Below are positions 44,765 to 53,000 of a DNA stretch of 64,000 nucleotides, piece after piece (within the stretch, counting starts at the first letter, position 1; every line of letters starts with the position of its first letter). Under the pieces are notes generated by a model. That model did not search any database, was not told the origin of the DNA, and saw nothing but the letters and a program-made list of their open reading frames with translations. Origin of the DNA: Nonomuraea dietziae (GTDB lineage: Bacteria > Actinomycetota > Actinomycetes > Streptosporangiales > Streptosporangiaceae); contig NZ_JACIBV010000001.1 in the NCBI RefSeq assembly GCF_014195505.1, forward strand, positions 868,001-932,000. The letters are read 5' to 3'. Both the position numbers and the translations under genes were made by a program.

Positions 44765-45403
44765 GGCGGGCTCGCCCCCGTGTGAGCCGCAGGCCTCCTG
44801 CGGGTTCTCGTGCTCCTCAGCGAGAACGCCCTCGAAGGGGTCGCCGTCCTCGCCGGCGAAGATGTACGCCCCTGCCTCGATCCGCTCGATCAGCCCGCGT
44901 GTCCACTCCGCGCCGACGTCCGCGGAGTGGACCCACATGTGCATGATCTCGCCGATATGGCCCAGCTGCTCGGGCCCTTCCTCCGGCTTGTAGTACGCGG
45001 TGACGCTCTCCCGCCACCCCTCGATGCCTTTGATCCGCCGCCTCAGCAACGTGACGGCCTCCTCGCGGGACAGGTCCACGATGAAGCCGATCCCGGCCGC
45101 GAGCAGGTCCATCTTGTCGCGCGAGGTGAGGGCCTCGCGCAGCAGCGAGAAGTACTCGGCGGTGCCCTGCTCCGTGACCTCGTACTCGGTTCGCGGCGGA
45201 CCGCCCGCCGTGCTGGGGGCGCTCTCGTAGGCGTGCAGCAGCCCCTGCTTGGCCATCTGCTTCAGCGCGTGGTAGATCGAGCCCGGCTTGGTGTTCGACC
45301 ACTCGTCGGCGCCCCAGAACTCCAGGTCGTTGCGCACCTGATAACCGTGCGCCCGCCCGTGGCGCCGCACCGCGCCCAGGACCAGCAGCCGAATCGCCGA
45401 CAT
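44762..45403 (-). CDS. PadR-family transcriptional regulator
   Basis: 213 residues. The PadR winged helix is 'LLVLGAVRRHGRAHGYQVRNDLEFWGADEWSNTKPGSIYHALKQMAKQGLLHAYES ... RTEYEVTEQG', and a C-terminal helical part (Vir_AT-like) mediates dimerisation. PadR regulators commonly repress an adjacent drug exporter. Here the box TCAA-n-TTTGA occurs in its own promoter and twice before the convergent DrrAB-like operon, so both are probably repressed until a drug binds. Confidence 0.92.
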   Translation of the reverse strand: MSAIRLLVLGAVRRHGRAHGYQVRNDLEFWGADEWSNTKPGSIYHALKQMAKQGLLHAYESAPSTAGGPPRTEYEVTEQGTAEYFSLLREALTSRDKMDLLAAGIGFIVDLSREEAVTLLRRRIKGIEGWRESVTAYYKPEEGPEQLGHIGEIMHMWVHSADVGAEWTRGLIERIEAGAYIFAGEDGDPFEGVLAEEHENPQEACGSHGGEPA

Positions 45404-45431
45404 CCGCGCACTCCCCCGCTCGACCTTCTAT

Positions 45432-45442
45432 TCAACTTTGAC
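45432..45442. promoter_or_regulatory. PadR-type box in the promoter of the PadR gene
   Basis: TCAACTTTGAC, 29 bases upstream of the ATG at 45403; read on the minus strand it is GTCAAAGTTGA, closely matching the exporter boxes. Confidence 0.65.
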
Positions 45443-45468
45443 TAGGGTATGCGGTGCCGGCAGCCGGG

Positions 45469-46410
45469 TCAGTCGGCGGGGGCCGAGAAGAGCAGACGGA
45501 TCTCGGAGTTGCGGTAGCCCGCACGGGCGAACGCCGCCGCCATCGGCGCGTTGGTCGTGTCGGTGGTGGCCGTGATCAGCTCGGCGCCGTTCTCCGCGTG
45601 GATCCGGGTGATCTCGGCCAGTACGTCGTCGACGTACCCCTGCCCCCTCATCTCGGGCACAATTCCGAGATATCCGACATTCACGTTGTACGGCGTGGCC
45701 GAGGGTATCGCCAGGCCCGCCACGGCCCCGTCCTGCGTGTAGGCGATGCGCCACCACGAACGCTTGCCCGGACGCTCCAGGTAGAACTCCATCTCCTCCC
45801 GCGCCGCCTCGACGGCGCCCATCGCGGCGACCTTCCTGCGCGTCTCGGCGTCCAGGCTGCCGACCGCGATCAGCTGGAAGACCTCGAGGAACTCCTCGTC
45901 CGACGCCTCGGCGAACCGGAGGCGCCCCTTGGTCTCGGGGACGCCGATCTCGGGCGTCCACTCCAGCCTCAGGCGCTCGACCTCGTCCGTGAGCCCCGCC
46001 GCACGAGCGGCCTCCTTGCGCCAGGCGACCGCGGAGGCCACGGCGGCGTCGTCACGCCATCCGTTGGGGAGGGTGAGGTTGTAGAGCGGCGGCTTGGGCG
46101 CGCCCTGCCGCGCGAAGGCGGCGTGTCCCGCTTCGAGCAGCCCGGCCGCGACGCTCACGCGGTCGCCGGCCGACGGGTCGAGGTGCAGGCAGTCGAGCGC
46201 GATCGGGTGCTCGCTGTCGGACTGGCCCCACCAGAGCGCCCGGCCCACGACCCTGTCGCCGGCCTCGGCTATCCACGTCCACTCGGGCCGGTACATCCCC
46301 TCGGCCAACTCGGCCAGGTAGCGGTCGGCGGGGATCCAGCTGACGGGCTCGTCGACCGCGAAGGCGGTGACGCGATCGAGGTCTGCCTCGGTCGTGGGAC
46401 GGAACAACAT
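45469..46410 (-). CDS. GNAT-family acetyltransferase (two-domain)
   Basis: 313 residues, twice the usual GNAT length. The C-terminal domain has the acetyl-CoA loop 'YLGIVPEMRGQGYVDDVLAEI' and 'NAPMAAAFARAGYRN'; the N-terminal half (LFRPTTEADLDRVTAFA ... WTWIAEAGDRVVGRALWWG) is a second, degenerate GNAT fold. The substrate is unknown. ATG 46410. Confidence 0.85.
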   Translation of the reverse strand: MLFRPTTEADLDRVTAFAVDEPVSWIPADRYLAELAEGMYRPEWTWIAEAGDRVVGRALWWGQSDSEHPIALDCLHLDPSAGDRVSVAAGLLEAGHAAFARQGAPKPPLYNLTLPNGWRDDAAVASAVAWRKEAARAAGLTDEVERLRLEWTPEIGVPETKGRLRFAEASDEEFLEVFQLIAVGSLDAETRRKVAAMGAVEAAREEMEFYLERPGKRSWWRIAYTQDGAVAGLAIPSATPYNVNVGYLGIVPEMRGQGYVDDVLAEITRIHAENGAELITATTDTTNAPMAAAFARAGYRNSEIRLLFSAPAD

Positions 46411-46507
46411 GCGGCCTCCGGGTCGCTGAGGGAGGGCTGATGCTACAAGCCCCCTGTCTGGCGCCCGTGCACGGGGTGGCGAACCCCGAGTGGTCTAGGC
46501 TCCGAGT

Positions 46508-46939
46508 GTGCGAGATCACCAGGATGACCCCCGCCCCCTGCGCGGCGCGGTCAAAGAGATCTACTCGGTGGACCGGGCCGCGGCCCTCGCCTACTCTCCC
46601 GACCTGGACGGCATGGCCGACCCTGGAGAGATCGTGTGGGCGTGGGTGCCGTACGAGGAGGACCCGGGCAGGGGCAAGGACCGCCCGCTGCTGGTCGTGG
46701 GGCGGCACGGACGCAGGCTCTTGGCGATGATGCTCTCCAGCAGGGGCGACGACGGGCCCGAATGGCTGGAGGTCGGCTCGTGGGGCGGCGACGGGCGGGT
46801 GTCGTACCTGCGCCTCGACCGGGTCTTCGCGCTGGACGAGGACGACATCCGCAGGGAGGGCGCCGTGCTGCACCGCGACAGGTTCGCGGTGGTGGCCAAG
46901 ACGCTCATGCGAACGCACGGGTGGGCCGCCGACGGCTGA
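46508..46939 (+). CDS. MazF/PemK-like protein without a visible antitoxin
   Basis: 143 residues. The strand pattern 'PGEIVWAWVPYEEDPGRGKDRPLLVVGR' is that of the PemK/MazF fold, where GxIVWxxxPxxxxxGxxRPxLVV marks the RNA-binding sheet. The ~40-residue N-terminal extension and the 'SSRGDDGPEWLEVGSWGGDGRVSYLRLDRVF' part are those of actinobacterial MazF-like proteins often annotated as 'growth inhibitor PemK'. No small antitoxin gene is next to it, so ribonuclease toxicity is unproven. GTG 46508. Confidence 0.75.
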   Translation: MRDHQDDPRPLRGAVKEIYSVDRAAALAYSPDLDGMADPGEIVWAWVPYEEDPGRGKDRPLLVVGRHGRRLLAMMLSSRGDDGPEWLEVGSWGGDGRVSYLRLDRVFALDEDDIRREGAVLHRDRFAVVAKTLMRTHGWAADG

Positions 46940-46966
46940 GCCTGCGGGAGGCGGCGGGAGGCCGCG

Positions 46967-46996
46967 GGAGGCGCGACCTGCCCGGGCCGCGCCTCC
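46967..46996. terminator. Terminator hairpin between the convergent MazF-like and cupin genes
   Basis: GGAGGCGCG (46967-46975) and CGCGCCTCC (46988-46996) with a 12-base loop; preceded by repeated GCGGGAGGC words. Confidence 0.65.
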
Positions 46997-47012
46997 TCGG
47001 CAAAACGCCGGT

Positions 47013-47420
47013 TCAGGCCTGGCGCCACTCCGCGACGGTGCCTGCCTCGTGCAGGCAGTAGTCAGGGGCGCCCTCCAGCGCCTTCTCCTCCCCGCCTGGC
47101 GTGTACGTCACGATGAGGCGCAACGGCCGCCACGTGGAGTTGAACGTGGAGTGGAAGGCCCCGGCCGGGATGTGCACCGTGTCCCCCTCCCTGATGGGGA
47201 ACGGTTCGCCGTCGCCGACCATCTGCGTCGCCTCGCCGGAGATCACGTAGATGATCTCCTCGGCGTTCGGGTGGTTGTGGCGGGCGTGGCCGCGTCCCGG
47301 GTTGACGATCACCTCGCCGAGCGTGCTGCCCGCGCCGGGGATGGCGGACGGCGTGACGAACCACTTGATCGACCCCCAGTCGAAGGTCATCGTGGGGACC
47401 TGGGAGGGGCTCACGAGCAT
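47013..47420 (-). CDS. Cupin-domain protein
   Basis: 135 residues, single cupin. The metal-binding motif 1 is GRGHARHNHPNAEEIIYVISGE and motif 2 PAGAFHSTFN, giving His, His, Glu and His ligands. The ATG at 47420 directly adjoins the stop of the PEP-hydrolase-like gene, so it is the third gene of the operon beginning with the Tm-1-like gene. Its likely role is as an isomerase or dioxygenase-like accessory enzyme acting on the same substrate. Confidence 0.85.
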   Translation of the reverse strand: MLVSPSQVPTMTFDWGSIKWFVTPSAIPGAGSTLGEVIVNPGRGHARHNHPNAEEIIYVISGEATQMVGDGEPFPIREGDTVHIPAGAFHSTFNSTWRPLRLIVTYTPGGEEKALEGAPDYCLHEAGTVAEWRQA

Positions 47421-48242
47421 CTAGATCTCCAGATTCTTGAAGGCGGCCACCTGCGCGGTGATGGCGAGCTCGGTGGGCAGCCGCTCGACGGAGGAGGCGC
47501 CGAAGAAGCCGACCACCCCCTTGGTGCGCGACAGGACATAGGCGGCGTCGGACGGCTCGGCGATCGGGCCGCCGTGGCACAGCACGAGGATGTCCGGCCT
47601 GATCTCGGCGGCGGCGTCGCGCATCTCCTGGACGGCGGCGACCGCCTGGTCCAGCGAGAGGGCGGTGCCCGCGCCGATCGAGCCCTTGGTGGTGAGGCCG
47701 ACGTGCGGCACCAGGACGTCGGCCCCCGCCGCGGCCATCTCACGGGCCTGGGCGGCGGTGAAGACGTAGGGGGCGGTGACCAGGTCACGCTCGTGCGCGA
47801 GCCGGACCATCTCGATCTCGAGGTCGAAGCCCATGCCGGTCTCCTCGAGGTTCTGCCTGAAGACCCCGTCGTACAGGCCGACGGTCGGGAAGTTCTGCAC
47901 GCCGGCGAAGCCCATGTCCTTCAGCGTGTCGAGGAAGCGTGGCATCACCCTGAAGGGGTCGGTGCCGCACACCCCCGCCAGGACGGGGGTGTCGCGCACG
48001 ACAGGCAGGACCTCGCTCGCCATCTCGACGACGATCTGGTTGGCGTCGCCGTACGGCAGCAGCCCCGCGAGGGAGCCGCGCCCCGCCATCCGGTAGCGCC
48101 CCGAGTTGTAGATGATGATGAGGTCGACGCCTCCGGCCTCGGCGCACTTGGCCGACAGGCCGGTGCCCGCGCCCGCGCCGATGACGGGCCTGCCCTCGGA
48201 GACGGTACGGCGGAGCCGTTCGAGTACGGTCTGGCGGTTCAT
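47421..48242 (-). CDS. Phosphoenolpyruvate-hydrolase-like TIM-barrel protein
   Basis: 273 residues. The family pattern is distinctive: '[55 protein letters not shown]', 'VCGTDPF', '[16 protein letters not shown]' and '[15 protein letters not shown]'. This is the C-terminal domain type of plant Tm-1 and of bacterial proteins annotated as PEP hydrolase family; no reaction has been clearly established. It follows the Tm-1-like gene with an ATGA overlap. Together the two genes correspond to the two halves of fused Tm-1 proteins. Confidence 0.88.
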   Translation of the reverse strand: MNRQTVLERLRRTVSEGRPVIGAGAGTGLSAKCAEAGGVDLIIIYNSGRYRMAGRGSLAGLLPYGDANQIVVEMASEVLPVVRDTPVLAGVCGTDPFRVMPRFLDTLKDMGFAGVQNFPTVGLYDGVFRQNLEETGMGFDLEIEMVRLAHERDLVTAPYVFTAAQAREMAAAGADVLVPHVGLTTKGSIGAGTALSLDQAVAAVQEMRDAAAEIRPDILVLCHGGPIAEPSDAAYVLSRTKGVVGFFGASSVERLPTELAITAQVAAFKNLEI

Positions 48243-49627
48243 CCCTCACCCCTGATCAGGTCGTGCAGCCGGTCGGCCATCGCGCGGCCGAACTCCGGGT
48301 CGTTGATGTGCAGGTCGAGCCGGGTCGTGCGGGGGAAGTCGCCGAGCGCCTCGAAGCAGGCGTCGTCGGCCTTGGGGTCGTGGAAGGGCAGTCCGGGCGC
48401 GTCGAGCGCGGAGACGCCGCCGAGCGGCACGAACAGCGCGGTGGGCCCGGTCGCGGCGGCGAGCTTGACGGCGACGCGGCGACCGAGTTCGGCCATCTCG
48501 GCGGGGGTGGTGCGCATGAGCGTGACGGTGGGGTTGTGGACGTGGAGGTTCCTGTCGGCGAAGCGCTCGGGCACGGTCGAGAGCGGCCCGAAGTTCACCA
48601 TGTCGAGCGCGCCGGGCGCGACGACCTGGGGCACGCCGTGCCGTCCTGCCGCGGTGAGCCTGCCGGGCCCTGCCGACAGGACGCCGCCGACCAGGTCGTC
48701 GGCCAGTTCGGTGGTGGTGAGGTCGAGCACGCCCGCCAGCAGCCCGCTGGCGGCCAGGCCCTCGAGGGCCTGGCCGCCCGAGCCGGTGGCGTGGAAGACG
48801 AGCACCTCGTAGCCGAGTTCGGACAGGCGTTCGCGGGCGGCGTCGACGGCGGGCGTGGTCACCCCGAACATCGACGCCGCTACCAGCGGGCGCTCCTCGC
48901 CCTCCGGCGAGAGGCCCGCTGACGAGGTCGTCGCGGCCGAGGCTCCAGCCGCCGTGGAGGCCGCCGTGGACGCCGCCGTGGACGCCGCCGTGGAGGCCGC
49001 CGTGGACGCCGCCGTGGAGGACCAGCCCGGAGGAACGGCGACCGAGGATGAGGCGGACCAGGCGGCGGCCATGCCCGCGATCGCCGCGACCGCGTTGCCC
49101 AGGATGAGGCGGGAGACGCGGTTGATCCCCGCGATGTCGACGACGCTGTACATGATCGTGACGTCCTTCGCCCCCACGTACGGCGAGACGTCCCCCGAGC
49201 CCATCGTGGAGACGATCAGCTTGGGCAGCCCGATCGGCAGGTCACGCACCGCCCGCGCGGCGATCGAGGACCCTCCGCTCCCTCCGACCGCGAGGACCCC
49301 GTCCACCCGTCCTTCGGCGTGCAGCTCGGCCAGCACCTTCGCCGCGCCCTCGCCCATGACCGTGACGGCCGCTCCTCTGTCGCCCGCCGCACGCAGCGAG
49401 GCGAGCTCCGCGCCCCCCGCGGCGGCGACGCGCACGTTGGAGACGTCCTCGGGCGAGGCGCTGGCGGGCGCCCCGAAGTCGCTGACCGGGCCGGTGCTCT
49501 CCTGGCCGACGCCCGCGTCGACGACGATCACCTCGCGGCCGAGCTCGCTCAGCCGCTCCCTCAGCCACGCGTATTCGCGGCCCTTCGTGTCGAGCGTGCC
49601 GATGAGTACCACTGCCACCTGCGCCAC
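48239..49627 (-). CDS. Tm-1-like ATP-binding (UPF0261) protein with a 12-bp repeat insert
   Basis: 462 residues. The family pattern: '[20 protein letters not shown]', '[38 protein letters not shown]' and '[37 protein letters not shown]'. ATP binding is known for the plant resistance protein Tm-1. Between the two Rossmann-like halves lies an insert of six STAA units, encoded by a 12-bp tandem repeat, which is unlikely to be conserved. GTG 49627. The operon order Tm-1-like, PEP-hydrolase-like, cupin and a divergent oxidase suggests a small-molecule catabolic pathway. Confidence 0.88.
   Translation of the reverse strand: MAQVAVVLIGTLDTKGREYAWLRERLSELGREVIVVDAGVGQESTGPVSDFGAPASASPEDVSNVRVAAAGGAELASLRAAGDRGAAVTVMGEGAAKVLAELHAEGRVDGVLAVGGSGGSSIAARAVRDLPIGLPKLIVSTMGSGDVSPYVGAKDVTIMYSVVDIAGINRVSRLILGNAVAAIAGMAAAWSASSSVAVPPGWSSTAASTAASTAASTAASTAASTAAGASAATTSSAGLSPEGEERPLVAASMFGVTTPAVDAARERLSELGYEVLVFHATGSGGQALEGLAASGLLAGVLDLTTTELADDLVGGVLSAGPGRLTAAGRHGVPQVVAPGALDMVNFGPLSTVPERFADRNLHVHNPTVTLMRTTPAEMAELGRRVAVKLAAATGPTALFVPLGGVSALDAPGLPFHDPKADDACFEALGDFPRTTRLDLHINDPEFGRAMADRLHDLIRGEG
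48948..49019. repeat. Six 12-bp tandem repeats in the Tm-1-like gene
   Basis: GCCGCCGTGGA(G/C) repeated six times head to tail, differing only in the last base. In frame with the coding sequence (Ser-Thr-Ala-Ala units), so copy number changes would not break it. Confidence 0.95.
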
Positions 49628-49679
49628 CTCCCCGTCGAGGACCTCCTGCCCAACCTAACCGTCTGAGATCATCGGGTAC

Positions 49680-50729
49680 ATGAGGATCACCGTGATCGGG
49701 AGCGGAATTGTCGGGGCGGGCGCCGCCTACCACCTGACCCTCAGGGGCGCCGAGGTGACGGTCGTCGACGGCGGGCGGGCCGGTGAGGCGACGGCGGCCG
49801 GCGCGGGCATCGTCTGCCCGTGGGTCGACCACGAGGACGACGACGCCTGGTACCGGCTGACCCTCGAAGGCGCCCGTCACTACGCCGTCCTTCCCGAGAG
49901 CGTGGGGCACGCCAGAGTGGGCGCGCTGCTGGTGGCAGAGGACCCCGCCGAGCTGGAGCCCGTGCGGGCGCTGCTGGCCGCCAGGTACGCCGAGGCTCCG
50001 GAGATGGGCGAGGTGCGCCAGGTCGCGCGGCCCTCGGAGCTGTTCCCGCCGCTGGACCCGAAGCTGTCGGCTCTGCTGGTGCCGGGCGCGGCCCGCGTCG
50101 ACGGCCGCGTGGTGCGCGACGGCCTGCTCCGGTCGGCGGTACAGCGGGGCGCCACGGTTCACGAGGGAGCCGCCTCCCTCACCGGCGACGGCGTGGTGAC
50201 CGTCTCCGGAGGAGCCAGGCTGGAGGCCGACGCGGTGATCGTCGCGGCCGGCGCGTGGACGGGTCAGGTGTGCGGGCCCCTCGGAGTCGATCTGCCCGTC
50301 TTCCCGCGCAGGGGCCAGATCGTGCACGCCACGCTGGAGGGCGCCGACAGCTCGGCCTGGCCCATCGTGCTGCCCAGGCGCGGGCCCTACCTGCTGGGCT
50401 TCCCAGGGGGACGGGTGGTCGTGGGGGCCACGGTGGAGGAGGTGGGGTTCGATCCGAGGATCACCGTGGCGGGCCTCAACGAGGTCGTGGCCGCGGGGCT
50501 CGCCGTCGCGCCTGGCCTGGCCGGGGCGACGCTCACCGAGACCAGGGTGGGCCTGCGCCCCGTCATGGCCACCGGCAGGCCGCTCATCGCGAGGGTGAGC
50601 GACAGGGTGGTCGCGGTGACGGGTCTGAGCGCGTACGGGCTGACCGCGGGGCCCTTCGCCGGGCTGCTGGCGGCCGGTCTGGCCCTCGGCGAGAAGCCTG
50701 CGCTGGACCTGGCGCCCTTCGCCGTATGA
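49680..50729 (+). CDS. FAD-dependent oxidoreductase of the D-amino-acid oxidase (DAO) family
   Basis: 349 residues. The N-terminal dinucleotide motif is VIGSGIVGAGAAYHLTLRGAEVTVVD; then 'AGAGIVCPW', 'VDGRVVRDGLLRSAVQRGATV' and the C-terminal 'GLRPVMATGRPLIAR ... VVAVTGLSAYGLTAGPFAGLLAAGL', all typical of DAO enzymes such as glycine or sarcosine oxidase. It would oxidise an amine or amino acid with FAD and make hydrogen peroxide. It is divergent from the Tm-1-like operon with 52 bases between; they may share regulation and pathway. ATG 49680. Confidence 0.9.
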   Translation: MRITVIGSGIVGAGAAYHLTLRGAEVTVVDGGRAGEATAAGAGIVCPWVDHEDDDAWYRLTLEGARHYAVLPESVGHARVGALLVAEDPAELEPVRALLAARYAEAPEMGEVRQVARPSELFPPLDPKLSALLVPGAARVDGRVVRDGLLRSAVQRGATVHEGAASLTGDGVVTVSGGARLEADAVIVAAGAWTGQVCGPLGVDLPVFPRRGQIVHATLEGADSSAWPIVLPRRGPYLLGFPGGRVVVGATVEEVGFDPRITVAGLNEVVAAGLAVAPGLAGATLTETRVGLRPVMATGRPLIARVSDRVVAVTGLSAYGLTAGPFAGLLAAGLALGEKPALDLAPFAV

Positions 50730-50769
50730 TCAGACCCTCCCCCGATGAGACGATCATCTGGGGGACGAC

Positions 50770-51468
50770 GTGCGCGTTGTGGCGCTGGGGGCCGTGGCCG
50801 TCCTGCTGACGGGTTGTTCGGCGCCGCCGGTCCCCGCTCCCGCGAGCGGCTCTGCCGTCTCCTTCGGCACGGCGAGGGCGCAGCCGCCGTACGGGAGCGC
50901 GCCAGCGCCGCAGGTGAAGGTGCCGAGAAGGGGCAGCGGCCGCTACACCGTGGTCGGGGGCAGGGCGGCGCCGAGGAGGGGAGGCGGTCCCCTGGTGCGC
51001 TACCTCGTCGAGGTGGAGAAAGGCCTGCCCTTCGACGGCGAGGAGTTCGCCGCCGACGTGCACGCCACGCTGAACGATCCGCGCGGCTGGGGCAGGTTCC
51101 TGCGCGTCGACCACGGCCCCGTCCGGCTCAGCGTCGCCCTGACCAGCCCCTTCACCACCGACCGCGAGTGCTGGCCGCTGCGCACGGGCGGCCAGCTGTC
51201 GTGCTGGAACGGCCGCAGATCGGTCATCAACGCCCGGCGCTGGGCCAGGGGCGTCGCCCAGTATCGGGGCGACCTGGAGGGCTACCGCCACTATCTGGTC
51301 AACCACGAGGTGGGGCACGGGCTCGGTCACCACCACGTCGGCTGCCCTCGACGGGGGATGCCCGCCCCCGTCATGGTGCAGCAGTCGAAGTCGCTGGAGC
51401 GCTGCCTGCCCAACCCCTGGCCGTTTCCGGCCAGTGGAAGCCGGGCTTCCGCCCGCTCCCGCCGGTGA
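50770..51468 (+). CDS. DUF3152 lipoprotein with a zinc-peptidase-like motif
   Basis: 232 residues. The N-terminus is a lipoprotein signal with lipobox LLTGC (Cys at ~16). The domain contains HEVGHGLGHHHVGC at about residues 180-193, an HExxHxxGHxH zinc-metallopeptidase-like motif, as in DUF3152 proteins of actinobacteria. Activity has not been shown. GTG 50770 follows a GGGGGA ribosome site. The next gene starts at the stop codon or 14 bases later. Confidence 0.85.
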   Translation: MRVVALGAVAVLLTGCSAPPVPAPASGSAVSFGTARAQPPYGSAPAPQVKVPRRGSGRYTVVGGRAAPRRGGGPLVRYLVEVEKGLPFDGEEFAADVHATLNDPRGWGRFLRVDHGPVRLSVALTSPFTTDRECWPLRTGGQLSCWNGRRSVINARRWARGVAQYRGDLEGYRHYLVNHEVGHGLGHHHVGCPRRGMPAPVMVQQSKSLERCLPNPWPFPASGSRASARSRR

Positions 51469-51482
51469 TCAGACTGGCTGTC

Positions 51483-52877
51483 ATGGTGCGCACAACCGCA
51501 GGAACGGTACGGGGATCCAGGGAGGACGGCCTGTCCGTCTTCAAAGGCATCCCGTTCGCCCAGGCCCCGTACGGCGAGCACTGGCTGGCCGCGCCCGCTC
51601 CCGCGCGGCCGTGGGACGGCGTGCGCGAGGCGACGGCGTTCGGCCCGAGGCCCGCCCAGGTCTCGATCGCCCCAGGGGTGCCCGAGTGGAGCGCGGCCGA
51701 GGGCCTCGAGTGCCTCACGGTCAACGTCTGGACACCCGACGAGGGCGGCTCCGGCCTGCCGGTGATGGTGTGGATCTACGGCGGCGCCTACCAGGCGGGC
51801 TCGGCCGACATGCCCGAGTACGACGGCTCGCTGCTGGCCGCCGAGGGCGTGGTGGTCGTCACGTTCAACTACCGCGTCGGGCTGCAGGGCTTCGGTCACG
51901 TGGACGGAGCGCCCGCCAACAGAGGCTTCCTCGACCAGGTGGCGGCGCTGCGCTGGGTGCAGGACAACATCGCGGGCTTCGGCGGCGACCCCGGAAGGGT
52001 CACCGTCTTCGGCGAGTCCGCGGGGGCCGGCTCGGTGGCGGCGCTGATGTCGATGCCCATGGCTCGCGGCCTGTTCGGGCGGGCGATCGCGCAGAGCGTG
52101 CCTGGCACCTTCTTCAGCGCGGCCTACGCGCGCAAGGTGAGCCGCGACCTGCTCGAGGGCAGGTCGGCGCACGACTGCTCGCCCGAGGAGCTGCTGGCCG
52201 CCGCCCGGCGCTTCGTCGCGCGCAGCAAGGGCGTGGCGCTGCCGTTCTCGCCGGTGGTGGACGGCGAGGTGCTGCCGGAGACGCCGTGGGAGGCCTTCGC
52301 CGACGGCGCGGGCAGCGACATCGAGCTCGTGGTGGGCTACAACCGCGACGAGTTCAGGATGTTCGCCGCCATGGCCCCGCCCGCGACCGAGCACGACCTG
52401 GCCGAGGTGCTGAAGGAGTTCGCGCTGCCCGACGCCGACGTCGTCTACCGCACCGCGCATCCTGACGCGGGAGCCGTCGAGCTCTACAACGTGGTGCTGT
52501 CGGACTGGCTGTTCAGGATGCCGAGCGCGCTGCTGGCCGACGCGCACACGGGCGCGACCTACGCCTACGAGCTGACCTGGGCGCCGACCGAGCTGGGCGC
52601 CTGCCACGCCCTCGATGTCCCGCTGACCTTCGGCACGGTGAACGGCGCGCTGGCCGGATGGATCATCAGGGGCGCGCCCGAGGCCGAGGCGGTGTCGAGG
52701 CAGTTCCGCGCCGCGTGGACGCGCTTCGCCAAGACGGGCGATCCCGGCTGGCCCGCCTACGAGCCGGTCGCGGCCTCGACCCACGTGTTCGACGTCGAGC
52801 CTTCGGACGTCCGCGACCCCGAGGCGGCCTCCAGAGCGCTGTGGTCCAAGCGCGGGTTCCCCGTGATCGACGAGTAG
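51483..52877 (+). CDS. Type B carboxylesterase (alpha/beta hydrolase)
   Basis: 464 residues. N-terminal 'TVRGSREDGLSVFKGIPFAQAP', the oxyanion-hole region VMVWIYGGAYQAGS, nucleophile Ser in FGESAGAGSV, catalytic His in ACHALDVPLTFG and an acidic member in the FSPVVDGEVLP/'YNRDEFRMF' region. This is the bacterial para-nitrobenzyl esterase type; it hydrolyses ester substrates. No signal peptide. Start is ATG 51483; GTG 51465, overlapping the previous stop, is an alternative. Neither has a clear ribosome site. Confidence 0.9.
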   Translation: MVRTTAGTVRGSREDGLSVFKGIPFAQAPYGEHWLAAPAPARPWDGVREATAFGPRPAQVSIAPGVPEWSAAEGLECLTVNVWTPDEGGSGLPVMVWIYGGAYQAGSADMPEYDGSLLAAEGVVVVTFNYRVGLQGFGHVDGAPANRGFLDQVAALRWVQDNIAGFGGDPGRVTVFGESAGAGSVAALMSMPMARGLFGRAIAQSVPGTFFSAAYARKVSRDLLEGRSAHDCSPEELLAAARRFVARSKGVALPFSPVVDGEVLPETPWEAFADGAGSDIELVVGYNRDEFRMFAAMAPPATEHDLAEVLKEFALPDADVVYRTAHPDAGAVELYNVVLSDWLFRMPSALLADAHTGATYAYELTWAPTELGACHALDVPLTFGTVNGALAGWIIRGAPEAEAVSRQFRAAWTRFAKTGDPGWPAYEPVAASTHVFDVEPSDVRDPEAASRALWSKRGFPVIDE

Positions 52878-52914
52878 GCTGTCCCCGACGATCACCCCGA
52901 TCACTCACCCAAAC

Positions 52915-52926
52915 ATATCGCGATAT
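52915..52926. promoter_or_regulatory. ATATCGCGATAT palindrome upstream of the MBL-fold gene
   Basis: A perfect 12-bp palindrome in an AT-rich island of the 123-bp gap between the esterase and MBL genes, extended on the right by ATATCG. The shape is that of a regulator half-site pair, but no cognate regulator gene is adjacent. Confidence 0.6.
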
Positions 52927-53000
52927 ATCGTCGTAGCCAGGAACATGTGGGCCTCCGGAAGCAGTTGTCCGGAGAGAGACTGATTTCTGGAGTGTGAGCG

